From Cladophialophora immunda (Eukaryota > Ascomycota > Eurotiomycetes > Chaetothyriales > Herpotrichiellaceae), in assembly GCF_000835495.1 (NCBI RefSeq), contig NW_015622546.1:2358883-2422882 (forward strand): 64,000 bases of DNA, given 5' to 3'. The first letter of the stretch is position 1, and every line of letters begins with the position of its first letter. The position numbers were made by a program, and so were the translations under genes. Below, in pieces: positions 44,056-56,334 of this stretch. The notes under the pieces were generated by a model. The model was not told the origin of the DNA. It was given only the letters and a program-made list of their open reading frames with translations, and did not search any database.

Positions 44056-45234
44056 CTACTGATCGACAATGAACCCGTCTTTGTGTGGTCGCATCTTGAT
44101 GGGTTGAGTGAGAGGAGGCCTTATCTGGGACGCGTCCTCTCGCAGATTGACTCCCAGCCCTGGCCGGGTAGGAATGGTCACGAATCCTTCCTCGACCGGA
44201 GGGCAGTAGTCGACAATGTCACTGCCGAGGTGCTGCATTGTGGACGTGAAGACGCCAGCCTCGAAGCCCGTGGCATATTCCTGGATCGCGAAATTGGGCA
44301 CGCTGGCCGCAACCTGCAGACAGGCTGCGAGACCTATGGGCGACAGAGGGTTGTGAGGCACAATCTGGACGTTGTGCGCCTCGGCAATGGCTGCCACCTT
44401 CATGGCTCCTGTGATCCCGCCGCAAACCGCGACGTCGACGCGCGCGAATTCCAACGCATTGCGCGACAAGTGGCTCTGGAACTCGTAGAGAGTGCAGAAG
44501 CGCTCACCGGTCGCAATGGGAACAGCCAGTCGGTCGGCCACGCGCGCCATCGCATCGGCGCTTTCGGGCCGAATGGGGTCCTCGACGAACATGGGATAGG
44601 TGTCTTGGATGTTGTTGCAGAAGGTGATGGCTTCGGCCGGGGTCAGGCGGCGATGGAGTTCAATGAGCAGGTCAACCTTGTTTCCCACCACCTCTCGCAT
44701 CCGTCTCACGTTCTCCTCAGCATCCTTCATCTTCTTGATATGCGTCTTGAAGTACACGTTGTCAGTGCCCTCATCGAGGAAAGGGTTGATGTGGCCAAAC
44801 GCCGTGAAGCCGTGGTCCATCTTGCGTTGGCATTCGGCCAAGACCTTCTCAATCGTCTTCTCGTAAATGTGGCCATACACTCGGGCCTTGGAACGGCATC
44901 TCCCACCCAGCAGCTCATAGACCGGCACGCCGAGCGCTTTCCCTTTGATGTCCCAGAGGGCAATGTCAATGGCTGAGATGGCGGCGTTGATAGCCAGGCC
45001 TTGAAAGTAGCTGAAACGGTGCATGACATTCCAGTGGTGCTCGATTTCAAACGCTTTCTTCCCAAGCAGATACTCTGCGAACCTGACGATGGCCGTTGCA
45101 GCGGTCGTGATATGGCCCCAAATGCCGGCCTCCCCGTATCCCGTGACATGTTGGTCAGTGGTGATACGAACAAACATAAACTGCCCAACATGGAGAGGCT
45201 CGACGCTTGTGATTTGCATGTCACTTGGTGCCAT
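44056..45234 (-). CDS. Enolase-superfamily sugar-acid dehydratase (mandelate racemase / galactonate-mannonate dehydratase-like)
   Basis: Single exon, 392 aa. Mg-dependent lyase that abstracts the proton alpha to a carboxylate. N-terminal capping domain: YGEAGIWGH, AISAIDIALWDIKGKALG, VPVYELLGGRCRSKARVYGH. Barrel: KVDLLIELHRRLTPAEAI (first ligand region), MFVEDPIRPES (Glu), PIATGERFCTLYEF (Glu), ARVDVAVCGGITGAMKVA and QIVPHNPLSPIG (catalytic His). All are in the order of the D-galactonate/D-mannonate dehydratase group. No signal peptide. Alternative start Met6. Divergent from the cluster regulator. Substrate unknown; an aldonate-like hydroxy acid is likely. Confidence 0.9.
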   Translation of the reverse strand: MAPSDMQITSVEPLHVGQFMFVRITTDQHVTGYGEAGIWGHITTAATAIVRFAEYLLGKKAFEIEHHWNVMHRFSYFQGLAINAAISAIDIALWDIKGKALGVPVYELLGGRCRSKARVYGHIYEKTIEKVLAECQRKMDHGFTAFGHINPFLDEGTDNVYFKTHIKKMKDAEENVRRMREVVGNKVDLLIELHRRLTPAEAITFCNNIQDTYPMFVEDPIRPESADAMARVADRLAVPIATGERFCTLYEFQSHLSRNALEFARVDVAVCGGITGAMKVAAIAEAHNVQIVPHNPLSPIGLAACLQVAASVPNFAIQEYATGFEAGVFTSTMQHLGSDIVDYCPPVEEGFVTIPTRPGLGVNLREDASQIRPPLTQPIKMRPHKDGFIVDQ

Positions 45235-45902
45235 GGTGGAGGACGATTGAATAGTTCAGACCGCTGCCGCCCTCGAGATGAATTGATCGAGACCTGACTA
45301 AGATCCTAGACTCTCTTTGACTGCTGTCGCGCTGGAGCGAGAGCGCGATCGGGAAGTGGCCCAGTGTCCCGAAGTGAGGGGCCGAGAGCGTGCCCAGCGC
45401 GCTGCCGGTCGCCGACTCCACAGGGAGGTAGGAGGTAGGACTCAGGAGGTCGGAGGTTGGAGGTAGCAGGTAGGAGGTAGGAGGTGAGTGTCGTGCTGAA
45501 TCTCAGTGACCATTTTCCCAAGCAGCATCTTTCTGTCAACCCTAAGACATCGTATCAGCATACCGTAGCCCAAGCTGTCGGATCTCCGAACCACTTTTCT
45601 TAAGGCCCCTGTGCCTGGCGCTGCCTTCGCCTGTAGACTCTGATGACGGAGCGAGATGACTTGCACCGCCGTGCTGCTCGCAGTTGCAGGGATTACCAAG
45701 CGTCCGTTGCAGGTCGAGACGGCTTAAGGACGTGGATCAAAGAACTGAATTGAGTCTTGCGGGGGCGCCGGGGTTTTTTTCAGCGTGGGCGCTGTGGGGA
45801 AGCCTTTAGGCCAAGACAATGGGAGGCTTCCAGTTAACTTAGACACCGCCAGAGCTTGTTTCTCTTTTCTCTAGCCACCCTCGATCAAAGCAGCTCATCG
45901 CC
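45235..45902. promoter_or_regulatory. Divergent promoter, dehydratase / cluster regulator
   Basis: 668 bp between ATGs. Contains the purine-rich minisatellite at 45421-45487 and no recognisable gene. Confidence 0.45.
45421..45487. repeat. Imperfect GGAGGTAG minisatellite
   Basis: About 65 bp built of imperfect AGGTAGG/AGGTCGG/AGGTTGG units, purine-rich on the + strand, in the divergent promoter between the dehydratase and the regulator. Confidence 0.75.
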
Positions 45903-48511
45903 ATGATGACCCCTCCCCCTCCGGGAACCAGCGCGTATCAATGTGCTATATGCAAAGAGCAGTACAGTCGTCCTGACCACCTCATCCGCCATGTTCGAAC
46001 GCATACAAAACAGCGACCTTTCGTGTGTGTTGTCTGCACCAAAGCGTTTGCGCGACAGGACTTGTTGAAACGCCATGCGCAAGGTCATCATAACCAAGGC
46101 CACACCTCGAAGACGTTCCAACAGAATGCGGACCGGTTGGCAGATTTGGGACGGTATGGTCCACGGGTCCGCCAAGCCTGCCGTGCCTGTGCCATGAAGA
46201 AGCTCAAGTGCACCGATAGCAAGCCCTGTCGGAGGTGCACGGAGAGAGGCATCTCCTGTGACTACGACCAGAGTCCGGAGCCTTCCCAACATGACGTGCC
46301 AATGGACTCTGAGGAGGCCCCGATGGACCACGACTCGTTGCTGCTCGCAAGACCGGGCCAGACTCCTGAGGCGAGCTGGCCAGAAGTATCAAGACATCAC
46401 GACACCCCGGTCCAAGAGGACGACTTTGCGCAACCCCTCGCGGCTGCTGACACCGCCAACCTTCATGCAGTCCCAAGCGAGTTCCGTGCCCACATGACAC
46501 ACACAGAGACGTTGAGCTCGGCTGCTGACGGACCTTTTCAGACCGTTATAGGCTGCACGTTTGACCTTCCAAGCTTCGGCGACTTCATACAGGATGATGC
46601 CGACCCCGTCATGGGCGATCTTGACTTCCCTTTCTTCCCCGATCTCGTCACGACGCCTGCTGGGCTGTCCATTGGGTACAAATCATCGGACTCTATGACC
46701 GTGGAATCGCCGGTGATGGGAATGGGCACAGAAGCATATCGAGGCTCTCACGTCCGGAAAGGATGGAATCCGCAACCTGGGGATAACAGCCTCGAAACGG
46801 AGAGCCTCGAGTTGCCATCCACCGCAAGGTTGGAAGTTTCGTCTACCCTACTCAACAGTAAGCAGATGCTGCGAAAGGAGGACCTGACCGTCAGCACCAG
46901 AGACCGGCTCTTGGCCATGATATACGCAAGGACGTCGCGATCCATTTGGGAGCGGCTGAGCTCGACTTTCGAATCAGTCGACGTCATCAAAGGCATAATC
47001 AACCACGCCTTGTTACATTTGCAAGAACATCAGATGATCCCCTTCATCCACATAGCCTCTTTCGATCTCAACCAGCAGAGGCCTGAACTGCTCGGTGCGC
47101 TGATGGCATACGGCGCGGTCTGTCTTCCGTCCGCCAACCTGCGAAAGTTTGGATATGGCTTGCAAGAACTGGTCCGACTGGCTGTCAACCATCGGGTATG
47201 CCTCTCTTCTCATCCACTTTTGATGCATCTCACTGACGCTGACGAGTATAGCTCGAAGATGAACACGCTTCGGTGCGAGATCTTGGGATGGCGCAGGCAT
47301 ATTACATCCAGTTGTATCTGGGATTTTGGAGCGGCATCAGTGCAAAAATCGAGGCCGCCGAAAGCAGCTCCATGCTGGGAGCGACGATTCTGCGCCGGGG
47401 AAAGATGTGTCAGGCAGGCAACTATCAGCCTCCCGAAGCATTCCTCGCCCTCGAAGGCCTCTCGCTCCAACAAAAATGGTTCAAGTGGGCCGAGCAAGAA
47501 TCTCGGAAGAGACTGGTCTATTTTGCCATGCTCCTCGACGCCGGAGTGTCCTTGGCCCGAAAGATCAGCCCTTTGTTCGCCTACTCGGACATCACGACAC
47601 CGCTCCCCACGGTCAGCCGACTATGGGAGGCTGCCACCGCCGACGAATGGCACCGCATCTTGACGGACGACAACAATTTGAGGCTCCAGCAGCCGCAACC
47701 TGTCAAGTGGCTTTTGCGCGAGCCCCAGCTGCTCAGCGCCGACCAAACCATCGTAGACACCACGGCCGCGGGAGCGGCCATCCTGGCCGGCTATTGGGCG
47801 CTCGTCTACGAGTATCGCCAGATGGAAGCCCTTCATCGCAACGTCCAAGGTTGGAACGACTTTGTGCTGAAATCTCGACACACAGAGCTGGTCTCGCTCC
47901 TCGACCGATTGCGAATGGAGATGTCTGACATCGACAGCCGGCGCCCGCAGATAGTGCTCCTGCAAGAGCTGATACTTCTGCATCTCAATGCTGCCTACTA
48001 CGAGATCTCGGCATACTCGGGCCGCAGTACCATGGAAGATGCCCAGGCTGCAGAGCCCTATGTACAGTGGTGGTCCGACAGTCAACAAGCCCGCCACGCC
48101 ATCTGGCATGCAGGCCAGATCTTCCGCTTCGCCCGCAGCCTTCGGCCAGGTACCCTGACCGACATGTCTGTCATTGCCCTCTATCACGCCACCGAAACCA
48201 TGTGGGTGTGGGGACTGCTGCGACGCATTCGGCATCCCGACCTCGACCCCAGCAGCGTCTCACCAGTTGTCCTGGATGAAGATGAAAGCCCGGCCGTGAC
48301 CAAATTCGTCAGGATGTCGAGGGGACAACCAGGCGTCACGGGCTTATCAAGCTCCTTTGTGCCACTTGTTGAGCCAGCCTCGGTATCCGATCTCGCCAAC
48401 GATATCCTCAAGGCCAATTGGGGCGCTCAAACTCAGCCCTGGACCACAAGCGAAGTGTCTCGACTCGTGCAGGGATTTTCCAAAATCTCGCGCCACGGAC
48501 TCGCCGGGTGA
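45903..48511 (+). CDS. C2H2 + Zn2Cys6 transcription factor, putative cluster regulator
   Basis: Nuclear DNA-binding regulator. CDS join(45903..47195,47252..48511), 850 aa; the GT-AG intron joins LAVNHR|LEDEHASV. Two N-terminal C2H2 fingers: YQCAICKEQYSRPDHLIRH and FVCVVCTKAFARQDLLKRH, with adjoining His. A Zn2Cys6 cluster follows immediately (QACRACAMKKLKC, PCRRCTERGISC; all six Cys present). Then an acidic/Asp-rich middle and, from about residue 330, the fungal-specific regulatory domain (DVIKGIINHALLHLQ, KWFKWAEQESRKRLVYFAM, RISPLF-like KISPLFAYSD). This finger combination is a known fungal architecture. It sits among the cluster enzymes, so a pathway-specific role is likely. Met at 45906 is an alternative start. 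Confidence 0.92.
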
Positions 48512-48844
48512 TGCGGATCTATCTACAGGAGGTGTCGACCGCCGTGCGCGAAGAAGTTAACTTGTATAATATACGTGTAGCTCATTCGATCTCCTTGTCA
48601 ACCGTGTACATATCTCGCTCTGTCAGTCTACAAGGAACAACAAAGCTACTGAAGAATGAGCGTCACGGTGGTCGGGTCAACGTTGGACAAATGCCATTGA
48701 CTGGATGATGACTATCACTCTGTGCCATCGTGTCAACGCATCCTGGGATCTATGATCGGCCAGCATAGAGGCTCCAGCATGAGAAAAGACCGCATCCAAT
48801 CAGGCTTTGCATGTCAGCCTTCGGTACCCACGCCCACGCATTCG

Positions 48845-51530
48845 TCAAGTATAGAGTTCATCCTCAGTCTCGACAGGGGCATCGATCTTGTTGTTCAGAT
48901 CTTGTGTTGGGTTGATGGTGAAGAAAGAGACTTTGAAGAACTTGTCAGCCTGCATTATCCAAACCTGGTGTGCATGGACCGACGATACCATCGACCGATG
49001 GAAGACTTGACTTACTGATCACACCCACAGCTGCGAAGGGGATCGCTGCGTACCAAACGGCATGGAATGAGTCCAGATAAGCGCGCTTGAGCGCCAATAC
49101 CGACGCCGCTATGATGGTAGGACTGACACCCGGCACGCTGGCCAGACCGGTGGCGTTGCCGGCGGTCAAATCCGCGAGAAACTCTTGCAGCGATGATTCT
49201 GGAAGGCCGTTTCCAACCGCGACGGCGATCACCTTCGCGGGCAAGAGACTGGTGATCCTTCCATGATAGATTGCGACGCCTGATGTGTTGGTGGGTCAGC
49301 CGTAGGCTCCGACGATGCGACGCTTACCCCATGCAAAAGTATATGAAGCTTACCTATGGCAACCGCGAGAGTCACTCCCAGAGAGCGGATGGCAGAGATC
49401 AATCCGCTGGTGATAGATCTACAGCAGTTCCAAGTTAGCCAAAACCACCCTGACTAGAGGACGTTGCACACAAACATCAACTCGGGCGGCGCGCTGAGCT
49501 GTGCCGCAGATACCAGGGCCGATAAAGACAGCGTGAGGCCGCAGCCCAAGAAGGCTTGATAGCCCCAAAACGCCGCCTCTCCTGACACGGTCGACGTGGC
49601 TATGGTGATGCAGAAGAGGAGAAACGAGATGAATCCTGCAATTGCCAGGAGTCGAAGGTTTTTGAATCGATACGAGATATAAGCGGCTGGTACTGCTGCG
49701 GCGCACGAGACCAGTACTGCGGTAGTGTAGCTGCCACGCTCGTCAGCCTCAGATGCATCATAGGCAAAGTGGGAAGAACTTACACCATGGAAACCCTCCA
49801 TGTTCCCGAGCCGTACACGGCCGCCTGCTGCAACGGTGAAAAGACGTTGGCGATCTGGCAACAGTCAGCGACTTCAACGCCGGCTCTTGGGCTGGGCGCC
49901 CGTCCGACACATACTCCGAAGACTGTTTCGAGTAATCAGTACACATGATCTTAAAGGGTCGCCGACGAGAAGAACTCACTCATTCCTTCACAGAAGACGC
50001 CTGCGAAGCCCAAGGCGCAATTGCGGTCCCGCCTGCTCAGATCGTCAGTCTACAACAGGGGAATGGCCGGTGGTCAATGGCGACGGGCGATGCTGGAGAA
50101 GGTCTTACGAGAAGAGGCCGTGATGGATCAATCCATCCTTCTTGACTTTCCACGAATATAGCCCGAGCGCGATGAGGAAGGCACAACCAACCACAAAAGA
50201 CACCAGTACGTGTTTATCTCGCCACGAATCTAGCGGGGAGGTTAGTGATAAATGAACTCGGGGATAAAGATTTTGCCTCACATGGATTTTCAGCCCACGA
50301 TAAACCCATCACGAAACAGACCGCACCAACAAGCACGAGAGCATAGCCGGTCCAGTCGAGCTGGACGCTAAATTAGGGCCAGCCTTGGGGGGGAGGACTG
50401 AACTCCTGACCTTGAAAAGTTTCTCCCGTGTGGTCAATGATACCTGGAGTTCTCTCGGCGGAGGTCGATACAACCAAAGCGTCACCAGAGCCGAGAAGAC
50501 AAACAAACCAGCCTGAGAAAACCGTCAACAGGGCTGGGATGAACACAGCCAAAGTTGTTGCCACGTACGTTTATGTAGAACAACTGGCGAACCCGATGTC
50601 AGTACGATTGCGAGGTCCAAAAATTTTTCAACGTCCGCTTCAACTCACAATTCTAAATCCGTCTGGCCCGTGGGATTTTATAAGAGATGCCCCAAGCAGC
50701 AGTGCAAAAATAGCACCGAGGTTGTTTGCCTGAATATTGTCAGCGTCCGAGAGCAACCTTAAGCGAGCCTTTTCGTGGGAACCAGGGAACATACAATGCC
50801 TATCGCCGCTTGACCGGCGAGCCGGAGTCGATGGGGCAACACCTCGGATACCACCGCCAGAGTCAGAGGCTAGTCATGTCCCAGTGGTCAGATAAATTCC
50901 TCTCCTCCCAGTGATCTTCCCAGACTTACCGTCGAGGCAAAACACACACCTACAAGGACTTCTCCCGCAATTGTCATTTGCATCTGGAAGTTGTCAGAAG
51001 GATCGCCGCTTCCTACAGGTTTTCTCCATCCGTGCCCACGTACTGAAGTGGCGCGCGAGGCAACCAAAGTCCCCACGAATCCGAAGAGGCAGAGGATGAT
51101 CAAGGGCCAACGTCGGCCCCAGTAGTCGGCCGCCTGGCTGATAGGCGGTGCAAGCACGACGAAGGTGATCGTCAGGGCGGTAAACATCCAGGATGATATG
51201 TCAGCGCCTCCGACCACGGCAGCGACGTCAGCAGGGTACTTTGGGAGGATATCAGCCTTAGGCCTTGGTATATGATCATCTGGAGCTCTTACCACGCCTG
51301 CCGAGACGAGTTGGATCAGCAACGCAAATTGAATGATGCACATGGCCTTCATGGGTCAGTCAGCCTCACGTCGCCACCAGAATAGGATAGTGACACACCA
51401 GCACAATGAGCAAAGTCTTGCCGTGGAGTCGGGGGCGGGCATCGTTTTCGAGTACTGAGCTTCGGTCTGGGTGGACATAAGCTACATGTTCGGCGCTCTC
51501 CACCTTTTGTGTGGCCTCGTTTTCTACCAT
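48845..51530 (-). CDS. MFS transporter, TRI12/siderophore (DHA2-like, 14-TM) family
   Basis: Plasma-membrane drug:H+ antiporter-type permease. My model has 17 exons: 51530-51399, 51346-51293, 51238-51044, 50983-50930, 50869-50795, 50729-50649, 50583-50569, 50512-50411, 50360-50282, 50229-50109, 50032-49980, 49922-49915, 49854-49784, 49730-49476, 49418-49354, 49279-49016, 48930-48845; 569 aa, all phases consistent. Motifs: ADISSWMFTALTITFVVLAP, DYWGRRWPLIILCLFGFVG (motif A), GEVLVGVCFAST, RLAGQAAIGI, LFYIN|AGLFVFSALVTLWLYRPP, LDWTGYALVLVGAVCFVMGL, EGMIFGIANVFSPLQQAAVY, and a cytosolic tail NNKIDAPVETEDELYT. Exons of 8 and 15 bp are unusual. Could import the cluster substrate or export a toxic intermediate. 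Confidence 0.88.
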
Positions 51531-52083
51531 TATGGGATGGCTGGCGGTGAACCCTTGGATTCCGAGGCAACAGAAAGGCGTAACTGATTGAGAAGATACC
51601 AGATGGAGACGCACGGTGTCCTTCAGTGCCGCCTTAGGAGGATATATGTCGTGTCGGATTGCTTCTAGATGCGGTCACCCGAGGTGGACTTACCCGCAGC
51701 TGATATTAGATCGATAATCTGGGTGAACCTTCAATCCGGGGTGGTGGAGAGGCGCGGAGACGGCCAGAGCTAGCACATACCAGGTACCTCATCGGTTTTG
51801 TGGGCCACTCTTGCAGCCAGCGGAAATCAGAGAGCGGCTTCATCGCATTTCTCAACCTCAACCGAGTGTTAGGTTTTCGGGACGATCTTCTGTTATAGAG
51901 CTGACTTATCTAGCATATAAACATTCCACGAGAGAACGATGGCACAAGTGTCTTGATAAGCAATGGACCAAGGGAAGCCCAGAACGACCATTCTTGGGAT
52001 AAGGTATTTTTCGCCATTTGAGCTCGTTCCTAGCGCTTCTATAAGGAGTAGAGAGGGGAAACTATTTTCATTCATTGCTTTTC
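51531..52083. other. Intergenic, nothing recognised
   Basis: About 550 bp between the MFS start and the P450 3' end (both -). Presumed MFS promoter and P450 terminator; no gene seen. Confidence 0.5.
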
Positions 52084-53594
52084 TTACTTCACCGCGAACG
52101 GCGTTACATAAAACTTAGGATGTTTAGGTTCCAGAACACCCTTATCCTCCTGCTGCATGTATGCAGGCGTCATATCGGGAGTGGGAACGACATCGTAGAG
52201 CTGATAGAGCCGGGATACGGTCAATGCCAACGCCATCTCAGCCAAATGCTGCCCAATACAATTCCGGGGGCCGTAGCTGAAGGGACGGGACATCTTCTTC
52301 ATTTCTGGAGTCGGCGCCTCCCAGCGCGAAGGGTCGAAATTAAGTGGATTTGGAAAGATTTTGGCATCTCGCGCCGTTGTGTAAGCGCACGTCTCGACGA
52401 TGGTACCTTTCGGAACCCATCGGCCGCTCACCATCTTCCCAGGAGAGACACGTGGGCCAGACGCGTTCAGAGGCCCCCAGAGTCGCAAGGTTTCGGCGAC
52501 AACGCACTTGAGGTATATCTGGGGACTGTCAGCAAAGACTTCGACCTACGGGGGCCGTTGTGTTGTGGGCTTACCAGCCCAGAAGCTACCGCATACGTTG
52601 GCATCACACCCGGGTCGGGGAATGCACTTCTGATTTCTTCAGCAAGCCGATTCCTACATACTTCATTTCTTCCGCATTCCCATAGCAGAAACGTCAAGGT
52701 CGCAGCCGTCGTGCCCGAGCCTGCGGCAAGGAAGAGAATACTGTGTTCGACCAGGTCGTCTCGCGTCAACTTCGAGCCTGTTTCCGGATCAACTGCTTCC
52801 GCCAGATTCTGAAGAAGAGACCGTTCGGCTTGGCCGTCGGATTTAGAGTCGGCCCTCTCGAGGTAGGCATCGACGTGCTTGGCGCTGAAATCTATCAGCC
52901 GATTTAGGCCTGCCAGGCCGTCTTGAACTCCGCGCAAAGGAACGTGGCGCATGAAGGGCAAAAATGCCACCAGGGGGACCACGCTGAAATAGACGGCGAC
53001 ATCCCCCCGAGCTGTTGGGTTCGCTCCGCTCAAGCAGTCAAACGACTGGCCAAAACTTAGCCGACTCACGATATCGAGGTACAGCTCATAGGTCTTGGAC
53101 AGGATTTCGACGGGTTTGCCATGATTGCCAACCATGGTGCAGTCCACGAATTGTTGCACCTTTGTCGCAACGATGGATTCCAAGTCCGACAGCCCGCGCA
53201 AGGAAAAGCTATGAGCCAACAGCCGGCGGAGACGGCCATGCACCGCACGATCCGTGGCACTCAAGACATTGGCGTTGCCGAGCACGCTGAAACCAGAGTA
53301 TACCTTGGGATCTTTCAGGCACGGAGTCGAGCTGGGTCCGTAGATGTCGGTCCAAGACTGAATGTCCGAGAAGATGAGGTGATCTGTCCCGGCGCGCACG
53401 GGACTTCCGTATCGCAACAGCAGATCATGTTGCCGGAATGTTCGGGCACCCTTGTATATGGCGTAGTAGTCCAAAAGGTCGGAAAATCTGGCGATCCAGG
53501 GACCGGGTATGGACGAAAGTGGGTGAAACCAGATCCGCCGGGCAACTAACGCGACGCAAAGCAGAAGAGTGGTGGCGATGAGGCTGGCAAGCAT
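52084..53594 (-). CDS. Cytochrome P450 monooxygenase
   Basis: ER-anchored haem monooxygenase. CDS complement(join(52084..52518,52575..53594)), 484 aa. N-terminal anchor MLASLIATTLLLCVALVARR, Pro-rich hinge SIPGPWIARFSD, C-helix GRLRRLLAHSFSLRGL, I-helix LFLAAGSGTTAATLTFLLWE (Glu/Asp before Thr is replaced by Gly-Thr), K-helix VVAETLRLWGPL (ExxR), PERF-like NFDPSRWEAP, and haem loop FSYGPRNCIGQHLAEMALA with the Cys ligand. The GT-AG intron restores SGL|IYLKCVVAETLR. The ATG at 53594 is chosen because the upstream open stretch lacks a membrane-anchor pattern. Divergent from acetoacetyl-CoA synthetase with 374 bp between them. Substrate unknown. Confidence 0.93.
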
Positions 53595-53968
53595 GGTTCT
53601 GGACACAAGACGAGAGATATGCTGGAATCCAAATGTGCGACGGTCAAATGGTGATATTGGCAGTGTTAGGCATGATCTTGGACTGGGCGATATTAAGCTG
53701 AGCTCCAAAGTCCGCCGGTCGTGTGGGGCCGAATTGCGCACCCACATCCCGGCCCGCGATTCTTGGATGCCCGCCGGAGCGGAAACTCAGATCTTGTCCC
53801 GAGCCATGTCTGTCGGGCCACGGCCAATTTTGAGGGGGACGGTGGTGGAGAAGCATTGGCACTTGTAGAATCATAGACAAAGTCGAATGGTGGTCACTTC
53901 CAGACTCATCGTCTCCTTAATGTTTACTGCTGGTCCAGGATCGCGTTTCGGCGTGAGTTGGTTGCAGC

Positions 53969-56175
53969 ATGGCACCCGAGAATGCTCTGCCCAGGAAGCT
54001 CTGGGAGCACTATGACCCGAAGTCCACTCAGATGTGGAAGTTTTGGAAAAGCATCGAGAAGGCTACGGGGGTTGACTTTCCAGTACGGTCCGATCGAGCT
54101 TTCGTAATGCAGACTATTTTCGCTCACAAATTTTGCAGAGCTTTGAGACTCTACACCAATACTCCTGTGACCATCGTTCAGACTTCTGGCGGTACTGTTT
54201 CGAGTACTTCCCCCTTGTGTACAGCGGCACGGTTCCACAGCGTGTCGTTGACGAGGATGCGAGGATAGACAGCATCCCAAAGTGGTTCCCAGGCGTCAAA
54301 TTGAACTTTGCAGAAAACATTCTCTTCCGTGGCAATGCTCAGGGAAAGCCGTGTGTGAGCCCGGGGAAAGAAAATGACAAGACAGCCTGCACCGAGGTGC
54401 GCGAAGGTTGTTTTTTGGAGCCCATTCGACAGATCTCGTGGGGAGAACTAAGGAGCCGAGTTGGTCGCTTGGAACAAGCAATGAAGGCACATGGCATCCA
54501 AAAAGGCGATCGTGTTGCCGTGGTTGCAAGCACTTCACTCGACACCCTCACGGTCTTCCTGGCTGTCACGGCTTTAGGGGGGATCTTTTCCAGTTCCAGT
54601 ACGGATATGGGTGTGAAAGGGATTCTGGACAGGCTGACACAGATCAAACCAAAGCTGCTCTTCATGGACGATTCAGCACTCTATAATGGGAAGAAGATCG
54701 ACTTACGAGAGAAGATGACCAACATTGTCAACGGTATGAACGGCGTTGATGAGTTCCAAGGAGTGGTTTCTCAGGTGCGATGGTGGGATTCACCAGCCGA
54801 TGTGTCGTCAGTCCCACATTGCTCGACCTGGGGTCAATTTTTATCAGCAGCCACCTCGTCGCAGCTTGAGTTTGAGCCACTGGATTTCTCAGACCCTTTC
54901 CTCATTGTCTACTCGTCAGGAACAACAGGCCAGCCAAAGTGCATTGTTCATGGAGTCGGAGGCATTATCCTCAATGGTTACAAGGAATATAATCTACATC
55001 GACAAATGGACGATAACTCTTGTCAACTACAATATACCACAACGGGATGGATAATGTACCTCAGCTCTGTCCAAGCGCTTCTGACTGGGTGCCGAATGAT
55101 AATGTACGACGGCAACCCTTTTGTGCCGAACATCACGAACTTCCTCCGCCTGGCTGGGCAAGAAAAGGTCACACACTTGGGTATCAGCCCCCGATACCTT
55201 CATACTCTACAGATTAACAACGTCATACCAAAGCGCGAGGCGAACCTCGACAGTCTGAGAGTGATCACGAGTACTGGGATGGTATTGTCGGACGCCTTGT
55301 TCGAATGGGTCTACGATGTGGCATTTCCACCGTCCATTCAGCTCGACAACATCTCGGGAGGAACTGATGTGGGCGGCTGCTTCGGATGTTCAAATCCCAT
55401 GTTGCCGATATATACCGGTGGCTGTCAGTCGACATCGCTAGGTATAGCCGTTTCTGTATTTGACTCTACTATTGAAGGAGGCAGGGGCGTGCAGGGTATC
55501 CCCATCGAAGATGGGGTACCTGGCGAGTTGGTGTGTACGAAAGCGTTTCCTACGATGCCCATCACGTTTTGGGGGGAAGATGGTGCTCAGCGATATTTCG
55601 CCAGCTATTTCGAGAAGTACGACAACTGCTGGACGCACGGGGACTTTATCATGATCATTCCGACGACGAGGCAGATCATGTTCCTAGGGCGCGCCGACGG
55701 AGTGCTGAACCCCAGCGGCGTAAGATTTGGAAGCTCGGAAATTTATTCCGTGATCGAGGCCAAGTTCTCAGACGTTGTTGCTGATTCTATCTGCGTCGGG
55801 CAACGACGGCCACAAGACCATGACGAGAGAGTAATGCTCTTCTTGTTGATGAAACCTGGCAATCGCTTCACCCTGTCGCTAGTCAGAGCAGTCAAGGAGG
55901 CGATCAGAAAGGAATATAGCCCCCGCCACGTCCCCAAATATGTCTTCGAGACACCCGAGATCCCGGTAGGTCACCTCAACATCGCTCGGACCCTGTGCTA
56001 AAACCTGATGCAGACAACTGTGAATCTGAAAAAGGTGGAGCTGCCTGTCAAGCAGATTGTGAGCGGCAGAGTGATCGAACCTTCTGGGACGCTGCTCAAT
56101 CCTCAGAGTCTTGCTTACTACTACCGTTTCGCAAAAGACGAAAACTTGATTGTGGAAGCAACGTCGAGACTGTAG
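53969..56175 (+). CDS. Acetoacetyl-CoA synthetase
   Basis: Adenylate-forming enzyme: acetoacetate + ATP + CoA gives acetoacetyl-CoA. CDS join(53969..54082,54139..55965,56014..56175), 700 aa; introns join GVDFP|SFETLHQ and FETPEIP|TTVNLKKVE. Motifs: WFPGVKLNFAENILF, GDRVAVVASTSLDTLTVFLA, LIVYSSGTTGQPKCIVHG (AMP-binding P-loop), YTTTGWIMYLSSVQALLTGC, LDNISGGTDVGGCF, THGDFIMI, GRADGVLNPSGVRFGSSEIY, and the C-terminal TTVNLKKVELPVKQIVSG with the expected Lys region. Length and blocks fit AACS rather than acetyl-CoA synthetase. At the right edge of the cluster it could channel a C4 product of ring cleavage into acetyl-CoA metabolism (inference). Confidence 0.93.
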
Positions 56176-56334
56176 ACCTAGATTCCATGGCGCATGGCTG
56201 TTAAGAAATACCAAAGCTATACCCAAGTATTTAGGTCACGTGCAGGCAGACGTAGCGTGGCGAACCATCCGTCTCCGGGCCGGAGTGGTCAAAGATGGTC
56301 ATAGAACAAGTCCCGGTTCTCATCCGTGGGCATG

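Noticed and set aside
44083..44976. A 297-codon + strand frame opposite the dehydratase gene
   Set aside because: Antisense of a fully conserved enolase-superfamily exon; mirror-frame artefact.
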